Shown here piece after piece: positions 1 to 7,621 of a stretch of DNA of 8,436 nt; the stretch's first letter is position 1, and every line of letters begins with the position of its first letter. Under the pieces are notes generated by a model, which saw only the letters and a program-made list of their open reading frames with translations, was not told the DNA's origin and ran no database searches. The translations under genes and the position numbers were made by a program. The DNA is from Porticoccaceae bacterium (GTDB taxonomy: Bacteria > Pseudomonadota > Gammaproteobacteria > Pseudomonadales > Porticoccaceae): contig NZJL01000106.1 of assembly GCA_002692165.1 (NCBI GenBank), positions 5,808 to 14,243 on the forward strand, read 5' to 3'.

Positions 1-719
1 CCGTGCGAGCCGTTGCAAAGCTGTTACGGACGGCTGTAGTCATAACAGCTTTTTTAGTTGCGATGCAGCTATTTGGTTATAGCATCTCTGGTCTGCTGGC
101 CTTTGGAGGTATTGGAGGAATTGCGGTCGGTTTCGCCGCCAAGGATTTATTGGCGAATTTTTTTGGTGGTTTAATGATTTATTTGGATAGACCATTTTCG
201 GTTGGCGATTGGATACGATCACCAGATCAGGAGATTGAAGGGACTGTCGAGGACATAGGTTGGCGTCTCACTCGAATAAGAACGTTTGACAAACGCCCAC
301 TTTATATACCAAATAGCGTGTTTGCCAACATAGCAGTTGAGAACCCATCCCGTATGACGCATCGCAGAATATTCGAGACGTTAGGAATTCGCTATCACGA
401 TATAAATAAAATGAATACTATTGTTGCTGCGGTAAAGAGTATGTTGATAGAGCACCCAGAAATCGACGAGAAACAAACTTTGATTGTTAATTTTGATAGG
501 TTCTCACCTAGCTCTGTTGATTTTTTTGTTTATACCTTTACGGTGACAATTGACTGGATTCATTTTCATAATGTCAAACATGATGTTCTATTGCGAATCG
601 CGGAAATAATATCTGAGGCAGGAGCTCAAGTTGCTTTTCCCACAACCACTTTGGATTTACCCCAGGTTCCAATGTCTGAAGAACTCACCCGGCTTGCGAG
701 TAAAAATCAATACAAATAG
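1..719 (+). CDS. MscS-family mechanosensitive channel, YnaI-like (5'-truncated by window edge)
   Basis: This is an inner-membrane small-conductance mechanosensitive channel subunit, which by family knowledge forms a heptameric pore that opens under membrane tension during hypo-osmotic shock. Only the C-terminal 238 residues are present. The frame is open to the left edge, and the GTG at base 3 falls inside a hydrophobic segment, so it is almost certainly not the true start. Numbering from that codon, a membrane segment spans about residues 8-28. The glycine-rich pore-lining TM3 follows (LLAFGGIGGIAVGFAAKD, 31-48), then NFFGGLMIYLDRPFSVGDWI, the classic entry into the MscS beta domain. IEGTVEDIGWR and RPLYIPNSVFA are further family signatures. 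The rest is the alpha/beta cytoplasmic vestibule. The wording of these motifs closely resembles E. coli YnaI, which is about 340 aa, so roughly 100 residues are missing. It ends with TAG and converges on csiV. No strong terminator is seen. Confidence 0.93.
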   Translation, partial: VRAVAKLLRTAVVITAFLVAMQLFGYSISGLLAFGGIGGIAVGFAAKDLLANFFGGLMIYLDRPFSVGDWIRSPDQEIEGTVEDIGWRLTRIRTFDKRPLYIPNSVFANIAVENPSRMTHRRIFETLGIRYHDINKMNTIVAAVKSMLIEHPEIDEKQTLIVNFDRFSPSSVDFFVYTFTVTIDWIHFHNVKHDVLLRIAEIISEAGAQVAFPTTTLDLPQVPMSEELTRLASKNQYK

Positions 720-1143
720 CTGAACTCGCCCCTATCATTCTATCCCGAGGGCGTTATCAAAGATTTCCTATCTATGATTTTTCCCGTGACTTCATGTGCT
801 GAGTGTAAGGCACTGACATCTTTTAGGGAAAAATTCGTGGAGTCGATTGACACAAATCTATAAGTATAGCTTGCACGTACTGATGGTCGATATCAAGCTA
901 TCTGAAGGTTTTGACAGCGAATTGCTTACTTCGGGAAGAGGGCAGACCAAACGGTCAGCTTGTGAGGCAATCAAAATGCTCTTTATGTGGACGACACACC
1001 TAATTCGTTATGGTCTCTACCCTTGAGCCGAAATTCGGCTCTCAAAACTCGGAGAAAATCAATCAGCGGTGCTTAAAATTAGCATCTGAAATAACTGCAT
1101 GAGCCCGAGTCGGGAAAAATTTATTGGGCCCCGAATTATTGAT
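720..1143. other. 424-bp convergent intergenic region, no recognisable gene
   Basis: The stretch lies between the 3' ends of the channel gene (plus strand) and csiV (minus strand). I see no tRNA, no known RNA fold, no insertion-sequence end and no protein-coding frame of recognisable family. Two short plus-strand ATG frames (774-863, 29 aa; 883-1026, 47 aa) have no ribosome binding site and resemble nothing I know. The region holds several short inverted repeats: a hairpin at 1025-1041, CGCCC/GGGCG at 727-731 and 749-753, and overlapping GC-rich complementarities at 1103-1134. One or more could help end transcription from the two converging genes, but none has the run of T expected of a canonical intrinsic terminator. 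Confidence 0.6.
1025..1041. repeat. Short perfect inverted repeat (7-bp stem, 3-nt loop)
   Basis: GAGCCGA at 1025-1031 is complementary to TCGGCTC at 1035-1041 around an AAT loop. It is the cleanest hairpin in the convergent gap. It sits about 310 nt past the channel stop codon and about 100 nt past the csiV stop codon, so it could be a bidirectional transcription stop or RNA-stabilising hairpin. Neither flank carries a T tract, so a standard rho-independent terminator is not supported. Confidence 0.4.
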
Positions 1144-2259
1144 TCATTCATAGACAGACTCCGGTCTATCCTCTGGATTAAGCAGGATCGGCTGATACGA
1201 GTCTACGGTGACAATTATTCCTAGTTCAGGATGATCTAGGTAATGTATTTCTGTTTCTCGGAGTCTCCGTGCTTGATCGAAAGTCCAGAGGTTACCCGAA
1301 GGATAAAGGTTCTCCAAATCTTCTGTGTTTGCGCCAACTATGCCGGCAGGCTGGGCAGTGAGCGACCGACCAGAGGTTTGATGCTTTTTATCGCTTTTGA
1401 GAGCGATGGTGGAGGTCTCTGTATCGACCATTGGTAGCTGGGATTGTCTATTCGTTCCCAATTTTAGAGGGAATTCTGTTGTCAGTAGTGGTTTTTTTTC
1501 GATAGTTGATTTGCGCAGCGTCGGCAAATGTATCGGGTTTGTTAATAAGTTTTTTTCAGTTAAATCTGTGAACCATAATTTTGTTTCGAAGTGCATGAAC
1601 CTAGACTTATAGAAGCGGATGCTTCCCTCCAGCTGAAAATGTTCTCCAACGTTAGAGCCGGCACGTACAATAACCCACCTACCTCTAACTTTATTTTCCG
1701 CTGGAAAACGCCAAGCTTCGTGGAAGAGCACCTCATACATATTTCTTCGTGCAAGTCCAGCCGCAGTTTCATTCAGATTACGATCTTTGGATTGTAATAT
1801 TGAGTAGGGCAACTCAAAAATTGGTTTCATCTTTTTTTCTTGGTGATCTTCATTGTCCGTCAATAAGTGAGACAGTGAAATTGGGTCTTTGTTCTTAATT
1901 TCATTTTGAAAGTATTCGTAAGCGTTTTGAACAAACACTTCCCCTAAAGGATTGTGTGTGCCTTCCGCTTTGTCATGAACGCGCGCAAGGTCGCCAATTT
2001 TGATTGGGTTTTTTGTATCAATCAGTCTTCTCCATCGATCTGGATAAGATAATTCATAGTTTCTCGGGGGTAACTCAGAATGTTTAGATCCGATCTGTTT
2101 GAAAATGATAACTTCAGCCTGAAACCAGTCTGATGGTTCCCATGCATCCAAGTAACTATCTGCATGAGTGTTCATGATAATGCCAAACAGGAATTTCACC
2201 GCTAAGCTACGGGAAACAAAATGATTCATTTTTTTCTTAATAAAGACATGTTTAATCAT
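1144..2259 (-). CDS. csiV: CsiV-family periplasmic peptidoglycan-associated protein
   Basis: The 371-aa product is assigned to the CsiV family. In Vibrio cholerae, CsiV is a periplasmic peptidoglycan-binding protein that supports PBP1a activity through LpoA. The N-terminus is basic (KKK at 8-10), followed by a hydrophobic stretch (about 19-29) and a possible signal peptidase site after T-H-A (31-33), consistent with export. The mature protein opens with the family motif WFQAEVIIFKQ (45-55). A conserved WRFP element lies mid-protein and an FQLEG strand region follows. The C-terminus carries the diagnostic LRETEIHYLDHPELGIIV (333-350). Between these, about residues 240-325 are polar and low in recognisable motifs, probably a linker. 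The gene starts 30 nt after mfd on the same strand, so cotranscription is likely. The start is uncertain: neither M1 nor M11 (base 2229) has a good Shine-Dalgarno, and M11 would give a more typical signal peptide length. Function in this organism is inferred from family and position. Confidence 0.85.
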   Translation of the reverse strand: MIKHVFIKKKMNHFVSRSLAVKFLFGIIMNTHADSYLDAWEPSDWFQAEVIIFKQIGSKHSELPPRNYELSYPDRWRRLIDTKNPIKIGDLARVHDKAEGTHNPLGEVFVQNAYEYFQNEIKNKDPISLSHLLTDNEDHQEKKMKPIFELPYSILQSKDRNLNETAAGLARRNMYEVLFHEAWRFPAENKVRGRWVIVRAGSNVGEHFQLEGSIRFYKSRFMHFETKLWFTDLTEKNLLTNPIHLPTLRKSTIEKKPLLTTEFPLKLGTNRQSQLPMVDTETSTIALKSDKKHQTSGRSLTAQPAGIVGANTEDLENLYPSGNLWTFDQARRLRETEIHYLDHPELGIIVTVDSYQPILLNPEDRPESVYE

Positions 2260-2289
2260 TGAGAGGTAACTCTTTTGTCTTAATTAGAA

Positions 2290-5200
2290 TTAACTAATTC
2301 GCATTTCCGAAAGCAGCTGATTCAGTATGCCTGATACAGCTGAAAAACGCATATCGGTGGTTTCCATATTAGTGCGGAACTTTAGCTGATCATTGCGCTG
2401 AATTTGAAATGTTTGTGGTTCATTCTGGATCATTGTAATTATGATCTTTGGTTCAACGGGAGTGTTATCCCCAAAGCATAGCCTACCCTCAGTTCGGCCA
2501 GCCTCAATTTTTCGTATCCCTAATTTCTGCGCGAATTGGCGGAGTTCAGCGAGCCTGAATAGACCTTTCGTTGGTTCAGGAAGCAGTCCAAATCTGTCTA
2601 TCATTTCAACCTGGAGATCATGTAGATCGGTTTCATTTTTACAATTTGCAAGACGTTTGTAAAAAACTAATCGCATATTTACATCTGGAAGATAGTCCTC
2701 CGTTATTAAGGCGGAAACGTTCAGATTGACTTCAGTTCCGTGCCACACGTTCTCTAGATCAGTGCCCTTGCTGTTAGGCAGAATATTGCGCACTGCGTTG
2801 TCGAGCATCTCAAGATATAGTGAAAAGCCGATGGCCTCAATGTGCCCACTTTGTTCCTCCCCGAGAAGCTCTCCCGCGCCTCGAATTTCAAGATCGTTCG
2901 TTGCCAATGTGAAACCAGAACCGAGATAATCGGCCTCTGAGATGGCCTGCAAACGCTTGGTTGCGTCCCTCGTCAGCTTCTTTTCATGTGATGTCATCAG
3001 ATACGCGTAAGCCTGATGATGTGATCGTCCCACACGCCCTCGTAGTTGGTGCAGCTGGGCCAAACCAAATTTATCTGCCTGAGAAATCACTATAGTATTT
3101 GCGCTCGGTATATCGATTCCGGTTTCGATTATGGTGGTGCAAACCAGTACATTAAAGCGTTGATGATAAAAGTCGAACATTATCCTTTCTAACGCCCGCT
3201 CCCGCATTTGCCCATGAGCCACGTCGACGCGGGCCTCTGGCACGAGTTGCGCAATTTCTAGCGCTATGCGATCAATGCTTTTGACATCATTGTGTAAAAA
3301 ATATACTTGCCCCCCTCGTTTGGTTTCTCGCAATATTGCCTCACGGATAATTCTTGATTCGTAAGTCTTGACAAAAGTCCGAACAGCCAAGCGCCTTGCA
3401 GGAGGAGTAGCGATTATTGAGAGGTCCCGTATCTTGTTCATGGACAAGTTGAGTGTGCGAGGAATAGGCGTGGCTGTCAGAGCCAAAATATCTATATGAC
3501 TCCTAAATGACTTAATTTTTTCTTTCTGGCGAACCCCAAATCGATGTTCTTCATCAATAATCATCATGCCAAGATTTTTATAATTTATTTTGCCGTGAAG
3601 AAGCTTGTGAGTACCAATTAGAATGTCTAATTTTCCGCGCTCGAACGAGTTGATTGTCGAGTTCTGCTGTTTTGCAGTCTTAAAACGTGATAAGGACTCA
3701 ATGGCAACAGGCCAATTAGCGAAACGATCCTTGAAATTTTGCAAATGTTGTTGAGCTAGAAGCGTCGTAGGCACTAGAACGACAACTTGTTTTTCGCTAA
3801 AAACCGATATGAACGCAGCTCGCATCGCTACCTCTGTTTTGCCAAAGCCAACGTCACCGCAAATAAGCCTATCCATGGGTTGTGTGCTCAGAAGATCTTT
3901 TCTAACTGCACTGATTGCATCCAGCTGATCAGGAGTCTCCTCAAAAGGAAATTCCTCGCAGAATTTAATGTATTCCTCTTGGTTCTCTGAACAAGCATTG
4001 CCGTGCTGGGCAGCCCGTCTTGAGTATATGTCTAGCAGCTCTGCTGCGGCATCTCTTACCTGTTTATCGGCTTTTTGTTTTATTTTTTTCCACTTCTCAC
4101 TACCCAACTGATGAAGCGGCGCCTCAATTTGATCACCAGAGCTGAAGCGGCTTATTAGATGTAACGATGAGACGGGCACGTAGAGTTTTGCATCGCCTGC
4201 ATAAACAAGCACAAGAAATTCTTGGAGAGTTCTATCAATCGTTAAAGTTTCCAATCCTTGATAACGTCCCACCCCATGCTCGATGTGCACGACGGCAGAT
4301 CCCGGTTTTAACTCATCTAGATTGTTGAAAATCAGATCAGGGGATCGAGCGGCTCGGGAACGTCTACGCTTTTGCAGGACCTTCTCGCCAAAAAGCTCTC
4401 TTTCAGTGATCAAAAAAATGGATTTCTCAGCGCAATAAAAGCCACCATCTAAAGAAGATGTCACAATGCCATATGTCATATTGGAATTGCAAAATTGAAT
4501 CCAATCAGAACATGCCTCTGGCTTAATCCCCTGAGGGCGGAGCAAATCTAAGATCCGCTCTTTCCTTCCCGCGGTTTCTGCACAGAAAAGAATTCTTGCG
4601 GTATGAGCGAGCTGCAATGTTCCTAAAAAGCTGGTGAATTTGGCCATGGGAATTGAAGAGATGGAGTCTACCGAAATATCTGGAAATTGCCGAATACTCG
4701 TTTCTGTAAAATTGCCTGTTGCATTCAACGGCGAGTTGTGGAGGACTTTGGTATTCGATTCGGCAAGCCGTTCGCGAAGCTCATTTTTGGTTAAAAATAT
4801 ATCCTCTGGCGGAAGAAGAGGTCTGGCAGGATCAATATTATGGTCGCTGTAACGGGTTTCTGCTTCAATCCAAAACTTTTCTGCCATTTCCTGCACATTT
4901 TCAAAACACAACAGGCGGACATTCCGAGGGATATAGTCAAATAGAGTTGCCGTTCTTTGAAAAAATAGACTTAGGAAATATTCGATTCCTTGCGGTGCAA
5001 TTCCGTTCGAGATGTCTTTGTAGATTTGACAATGGTTAGTACTGTTGGGAAACTTTTCATGCCAATTATTAAGAAACGAATTAATCGATTGTTTATCAAG
5101 GCTGAACTCGTGTGCTGGAAGTATTTCAATCAAATTCATGGCTGATATGGTGATTTGCGAATCCGCATCAAACACACGCAATGATTCGATTTCATTGTCC

Positions 5201-5760
5201 AGCAGATCAATTCTAAAAGGCTTATCAGAACCCATCGGGAAGATATCGATAATGGATCCGCGAAAGGCATACTCGCCATGCTCATAAACACTGGTGACTT
5301 TGCGGTATGCCGCATGATGGAGCTGTTTTTGAAGAACCTCGCGATTAATAGTTTCTCCTACTTGGTATTTAAAAGCGCGGGCCGCAACGAAATCAGTTGG
5401 AGCTAAACGTTGCATTAGGCAAGCTACTGGCACTATCAACACGCCTCTCCGGCTCTCAGGAAGTTTGGCTAAAGTTCGGATGCGTCTTGATATGATGTCT
5501 TTGTGCGGAGAAAAAACGTCATAAGCTAGAGTTTCCCAATCAGGAAAATCATAGATAGTTTGACTATCATTGCCCGCAAAGAATCTAATGCCCTGGGTCA
5601 GCGTCCTAGCCTGCAGTGATGAGTCCGTAACTACCATAGTCAAACCATCAAAGTTAGCCGCATGTTCGGCGGCAAAAAGCGCTTTTATAGAGCCGATGAG
5701 TCCTCCAACCTGGTTTATGGTGGGATCGGTAAGCAATGTTTCCAAATTAAAGAAATTCAT
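2290..5760 (-). CDS. mfd: Transcription-repair coupling factor Mfd
   Basis: The 1156-aa product matches the usual length of Mfd (1148 in E. coli), a cytoplasmic double-stranded DNA translocase. Mfd pushes stalled RNA polymerase off damaged template and recruits UvrA for nucleotide excision repair. All parts are recognisable. The UvrB-homology region spans about residues 1-340, with HGEYAFRGSIIDIFPMGS and LLPAHEF. The RNA-polymerase-interacting domain, about 485-550, includes VVHIEHGVGRY (491-500 core) and AKLYVPVSSLHLISR. The translocase has Walker A GDVGFGKT (635-642), DEEH box (736-739), TATPIPRTL, GIDIPSAN and QLRGRVGRSHHQAYAYL. The C-terminal inhibitory domain contains DRFGLLPEP and LGIRKIEAG. 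No frameshift or missing catalytic residue was seen. The ATG at 5760 places the N-terminus as in E. coli Mfd, although no clear ribosome binding site precedes it. It is divergent from the GAPDH gene and followed closely by csiV. Confidence 0.98.
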   Translation of the reverse strand: MNFFNLETLLTDPTINQVGGLIGSIKALFAAEHAANFDGLTMVVTDSSLQARTLTQGIRFFAGNDSQTIYDFPDWETLAYDVFSPHKDIISRRIRTLAKLPESRRGVLIVPVACLMQRLAPTDFVAARAFKYQVGETINREVLQKQLHHAAYRKVTSVYEHGEYAFRGSIIDIFPMGSDKPFRIDLLDNEIESLRVFDADSQITISAMNLIEILPAHEFSLDKQSINSFLNNWHEKFPNSTNHCQIYKDISNGIAPQGIEYFLSLFFQRTATLFDYIPRNVRLLCFENVQEMAEKFWIEAETRYSDHNIDPARPLLPPEDIFLTKNELRERLAESNTKVLHNSPLNATGNFTETSIRQFPDISVDSISSIPMAKFTSFLGTLQLAHTARILFCAETAGRKERILDLLRPQGIKPEACSDWIQFCNSNMTYGIVTSSLDGGFYCAEKSIFLITERELFGEKVLQKRRRSRAARSPDLIFNNLDELKPGSAVVHIEHGVGRYQGLETLTIDRTLQEFLVLVYAGDAKLYVPVSSLHLISRFSSGDQIEAPLHQLGSEKWKKIKQKADKQVRDAAAELLDIYSRRAAQHGNACSENQEEYIKFCEEFPFEETPDQLDAISAVRKDLLSTQPMDRLICGDVGFGKTEVAMRAAFISVFSEKQVVVLVPTTLLAQQHLQNFKDRFANWPVAIESLSRFKTAKQQNSTINSFERGKLDILIGTHKLLHGKINYKNLGMMIIDEEHRFGVRQKEKIKSFRSHIDILALTATPIPRTLNLSMNKIRDLSIIATPPARRLAVRTFVKTYESRIIREAILRETKRGGQVYFLHNDVKSIDRIALEIAQLVPEARVDVAHGQMRERALERIMFDFYHQRFNVLVCTTIIETGIDIPSANTIVISQADKFGLAQLHQLRGRVGRSHHQAYAYLMTSHEKKLTRDATKRLQAISEADYLGSGFTLATNDLEIRGAGELLGEEQSGHIEAIGFSLYLEMLDNAVRNILPNSKGTDLENVWHGTEVNLNVSALITEDYLPDVNMRLVFYKRLANCKNETDLHDLQVEMIDRFGLLPEPTKGLFRLAELRQFAQKLGIRKIEAGRTEGRLCFGDNTPVEPKIIITMIQNEPQTFQIQRNDQLKFRTNMETTDMRFSAVSGILNQLLSEMRIS

Positions 5761-5791
5761 TTGTGAGTGGCGGCTACTTTGCGATAATTAA

Positions 5792-5804
5792 ATGATCTGA
5801 TCAT
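5792..5804. repeat. Perfect short dyad in the mfd leader (possible operator)
   Basis: ATGATC-T-GATCAT is a perfect 6+6 bp inverted repeat with a one-base centre. It ends 32 bp upstream of the mfd start codon, inside the 202-bp divergent region. The symmetry is of the kind bound by dimeric regulators, but I do not recognise it as a specific operator, and a dyad this short can occur by chance. Confidence 0.3.
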
Positions 5805-5846
5805 CCTAATGTGGCTTTTTGGAGGTAAGCGCTCAGATATGACTGA

Positions 5847-5915
5847 TAGGACTATAGCCCATCGTCTGATGTAGATTGTATTGTAACTGTTTAGTTGCTT
5901 GAAGTTTAGGACTAT
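5847..5915 (+). repeat. 9-bp direct repeat pair in the mfd/GAPDH divergent region
   Basis: TAGGACTAT occurs at 5847-5855 and again at 5907-5915, exactly 60 bp apart. The right copy lies just upstream of the candidate GAPDH -10 hexamer, within the -35/-10 spacer. The repeat is perfect over nine bases and does not extend further. It could be a pair of protein binding sites, but chance is not excluded. Confidence 0.35.
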
Positions 5916-5923
5916 CCGATAAT
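5895..5923 (+). promoter_or_regulatory. Candidate sigma-70-type promoter for the long-form GAPDH gene
   Basis: TTGCTT (5895-5900) as a weak -35 and GATAAT (5918-5923) as a -10 matching five of six consensus bases are separated by an ideal 17-bp spacer. Initiation a few bases past 5923 would give a leader of roughly 30 nt before the GTG at 5963, with a good ribosome binding site inside it. The assignment comes from pattern matching and spacing only. No equally good promoter was found for mfd on the opposite strand. Confidence 0.5.
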
Positions 5924-5950
5924 GCCGCGCACACTTTAAATAGTCAATTT

Positions 5951-5955
5951 AGGAG
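5951..5955 (+). promoter_or_regulatory. Ribosome binding site fixing the GTG start of GAPDH
   Basis: AGGAG lies 7 nt upstream of the GTG at 5963. This is optimal spacing and the strongest Shine-Dalgarno match I found before any start in the window. It supports the GTG start, and with it the full N-terminal extension, over internal ATG codons. Confidence 0.8.
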
Positions 5956-5962
5956 CTTAGCA

Positions 5963-7423
5963 GTGATAGAAGAGCACAGACCTCTGCCAGACGATTTTTT
6001 CCGAGACTGGAAGGAGCGGGAGGCCCTAGCCGAGGGAATGATCCCATTAATTGGCGCACTTTACAGAGAGAAAAATGTATCCACATATATGTATGGAAGT
6101 AATATGGTCAATATGTCCGTCATCGATCTGATGAAGGCCCACCGTTTTGTTAGGCAAGTGGAGAGCAATGAGCTTTCGGAGTTCGAGACCTATCCAATGC
6201 TTGAGGCCATGTCTAAACTTCAAATCGGACCTGCGCATATTGATATCGGAAAAATGGTGGTCAGCTATCAAGAGCTTTCTGGCCAGAAAACCATAGAAGA
6301 GTTTTTGGATATAGTGCTTGCAGAAATAATTGGTTCAGACTTTAAACCACTGCCAAGACCAAGAGATGTCGTGCTTTATGGCTTTGGTCGAATTGGCAGA
6401 CTAATTACACGTCTGCTGATAGATAAAGCCGGGGGCGGGGATGTGATGCGTTTGCGGGCTATTGTTATCCGACCAGGGGACGCTGCTAATGATCTAATGA
6501 AACGAGCGGCCCTCTTGCGTCAGGATTCGGTGCATGGCTCATTTAAGGGTACGATTCGGGTTTTAGAGGGGCAAGATATCCTTGTTGTGAATGGTAATCC
6601 TATAAAAATAATATATGCTGACTCTCCAAGTGAAGTTGATTACACGATACATGGTATAAGAGATGCTATTGTAATTGACAATACTGGCGCTTGGCGGGAC
6701 TCGGAAGGTCTCAGAGGCCACTTGAGGCCGGGAGCATCCAAAGTCATTTTGACCGCTCCAGCGGGAGGAGACATACCCAATGTCGTCTACGGAATCAATC
6801 ATCACGAAATCTCCCCCAAAAGCAGTATCGTGTCTGCAGCTTCATGCACGACAAACGCAATTGTGCCTGTATTAAAAGTAATGTCAGATGAATTTGGTAT
6901 AGAATATGGTCACGTTGAAACTGTTCATGCCTATACCAATGACCAAAATCTGATAGACAATTATCACAAAGGCGATAGGCGAGGCAGAAGCGCTCCCCTT
7001 AACATGGTTTTAACTTCGACTGGCGCGGCAAAAGCAGTCGCTAAAGCGATACCAGAGCTCGAGGGTAGGCTCACTGGTAATGCTATTCGAGTGCCCACTC
7101 CAAATGTATCCATGGCTCTTTTGCATCTTCAATTGAAAACATCGACTGACCGAGAAAAACTAAACGAATTTATGAGACGGACGGCGCTATACTCTGATTT
7201 GCAGCAACAGATTGGATATACGCTTTCTACTGAAGCTGTCTCAACTGATTTTGTTGGTTCGCGTCAAGCTTGCGTTTTTGATTCCGAGGCGACAATTGTA
7301 AAGGATAAAAATTGCGTACTTTATTGTTGGTATGACAACGAGTTTGGTTACAGCTGCCAAGTTGTTAGATGCTTGGAAACAATGGCTGGTGTAACATGGA
7401 AACGCTTCCCAAAGGGGATTTAG
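5963..7423 (+). CDS. Glyceraldehyde-3-phosphate dehydrogenase, long form (about 486 aa)
   Basis: By family, this enzyme catalyses oxidative phosphorylation of glyceraldehyde 3-phosphate to 1,3-bisphosphoglycerate, or the reverse, in cytoplasmic central carbon metabolism. Residues 140-486 form the GAPDH fold. The dinucleotide-binding GFGRIGR starts at 140. Catalytic C295 lies in SAASCTTNA, and general-base H322 in VETVHAYTNDQ; the 27-residue spacing matches the classical Cys149/His176 pair. Phosphate-site residues T296, T325, T353-G354 and R376 are present, as is WYDNEFGYS (N459). The normal enzyme is about 330-340 aa. Here about 130 extra residues precede the fold, with well-defined segments such as DWKEREALAEGMIPLIG and DLMKAHRFVRQVE. 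This long form is known in gammaproteobacteria (for example PA3001 beside mfd in Pseudomonas). The end of the second strand reads AIVIRPGD and lacks the aspartate that favours NAD, so NADP or dual cofactor use is possible. It is divergent from mfd. Direction of flux (glycolytic or gluconeogenic) cannot be told from sequence. Confidence 0.95.
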   Translation: MIEEHRPLPDDFFRDWKEREALAEGMIPLIGALYREKNVSTYMYGSNMVNMSVIDLMKAHRFVRQVESNELSEFETYPMLEAMSKLQIGPAHIDIGKMVVSYQELSGQKTIEEFLDIVLAEIIGSDFKPLPRPRDVVLYGFGRIGRLITRLLIDKAGGGDVMRLRAIVIRPGDAANDLMKRAALLRQDSVHGSFKGTIRVLEGQDILVVNGNPIKIIYADSPSEVDYTIHGIRDAIVIDNTGAWRDSEGLRGHLRPGASKVILTAPAGGDIPNVVYGINHHEISPKSSIVSAASCTTNAIVPVLKVMSDEFGIEYGHVETVHAYTNDQNLIDNYHKGDRRGRSAPLNMVLTSTGAAKAVAKAIPELEGRLTGNAIRVPTPNVSMALLHLQLKTSTDREKLNEFMRRTALYSDLQQQIGYTLSTEAVSTDFVGSRQACVFDSEATIVKDKNCVLYCWYDNEFGYSCQVVRCLETMAGVTWKRFPKGI

Positions 7424-7621
7424 GATAAAAACATCCTTAAGCGTAACTTTGCTTGATGTAAAATATTTTGGCATCTAAACAAGAGTATGAAAGCACTTTA
7501 GACTAATGAGAGGCTTTAGTTTCTTGCAAACATATAAAATGGCCTCTGTGGATGGAACTTTGTGTCTGCGGGAATTAATGAAATTTTGGGGTAACCGATT
7601 ACATCTGAGGTTGAGTAACTC

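Noticed and set aside
3..5. GTG at base 3 as the start of the channel gene
   Set aside because: It falls within a conserved hydrophobic segment of YnaI-like proteins, and the frame is open to the window edge, so the gene is truncated rather than starting here.
774..863. 29-aa plus-strand frame containing a Cys-Ala-Glu-Cys motif
   Set aside because: It is too short, has no Shine-Dalgarno, and the CxxC spacing alone is not evidence of a zinc or redox peptide.
883..1026. 47-aa plus-strand ATG frame in the convergent gap
   Set aside because: There is no ribosome binding site before the ATG and no recognisable family, and a frame of this length is expected by chance.
4719..5039. 106-aa open frame antisense to mfd
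   Set aside because: It lies wholly inside the well-conserved mfd coding sequence on the opposite strand and has no recognisable protein features, so it is a shadow frame.
7422..7437. AGGAT-AAAAAC-ATCCT hairpin at the GAPDH stop codon as a terminator
   Set aside because: The stem is only 5 bp and AT-rich, overlaps the stop codon and has no T run after it.
7533..7538. TATAAA as a -10 element for lolC
   Set aside because: No acceptable -35 hexamer lies 15-19 bp upstream, so the promoter is unsupported.
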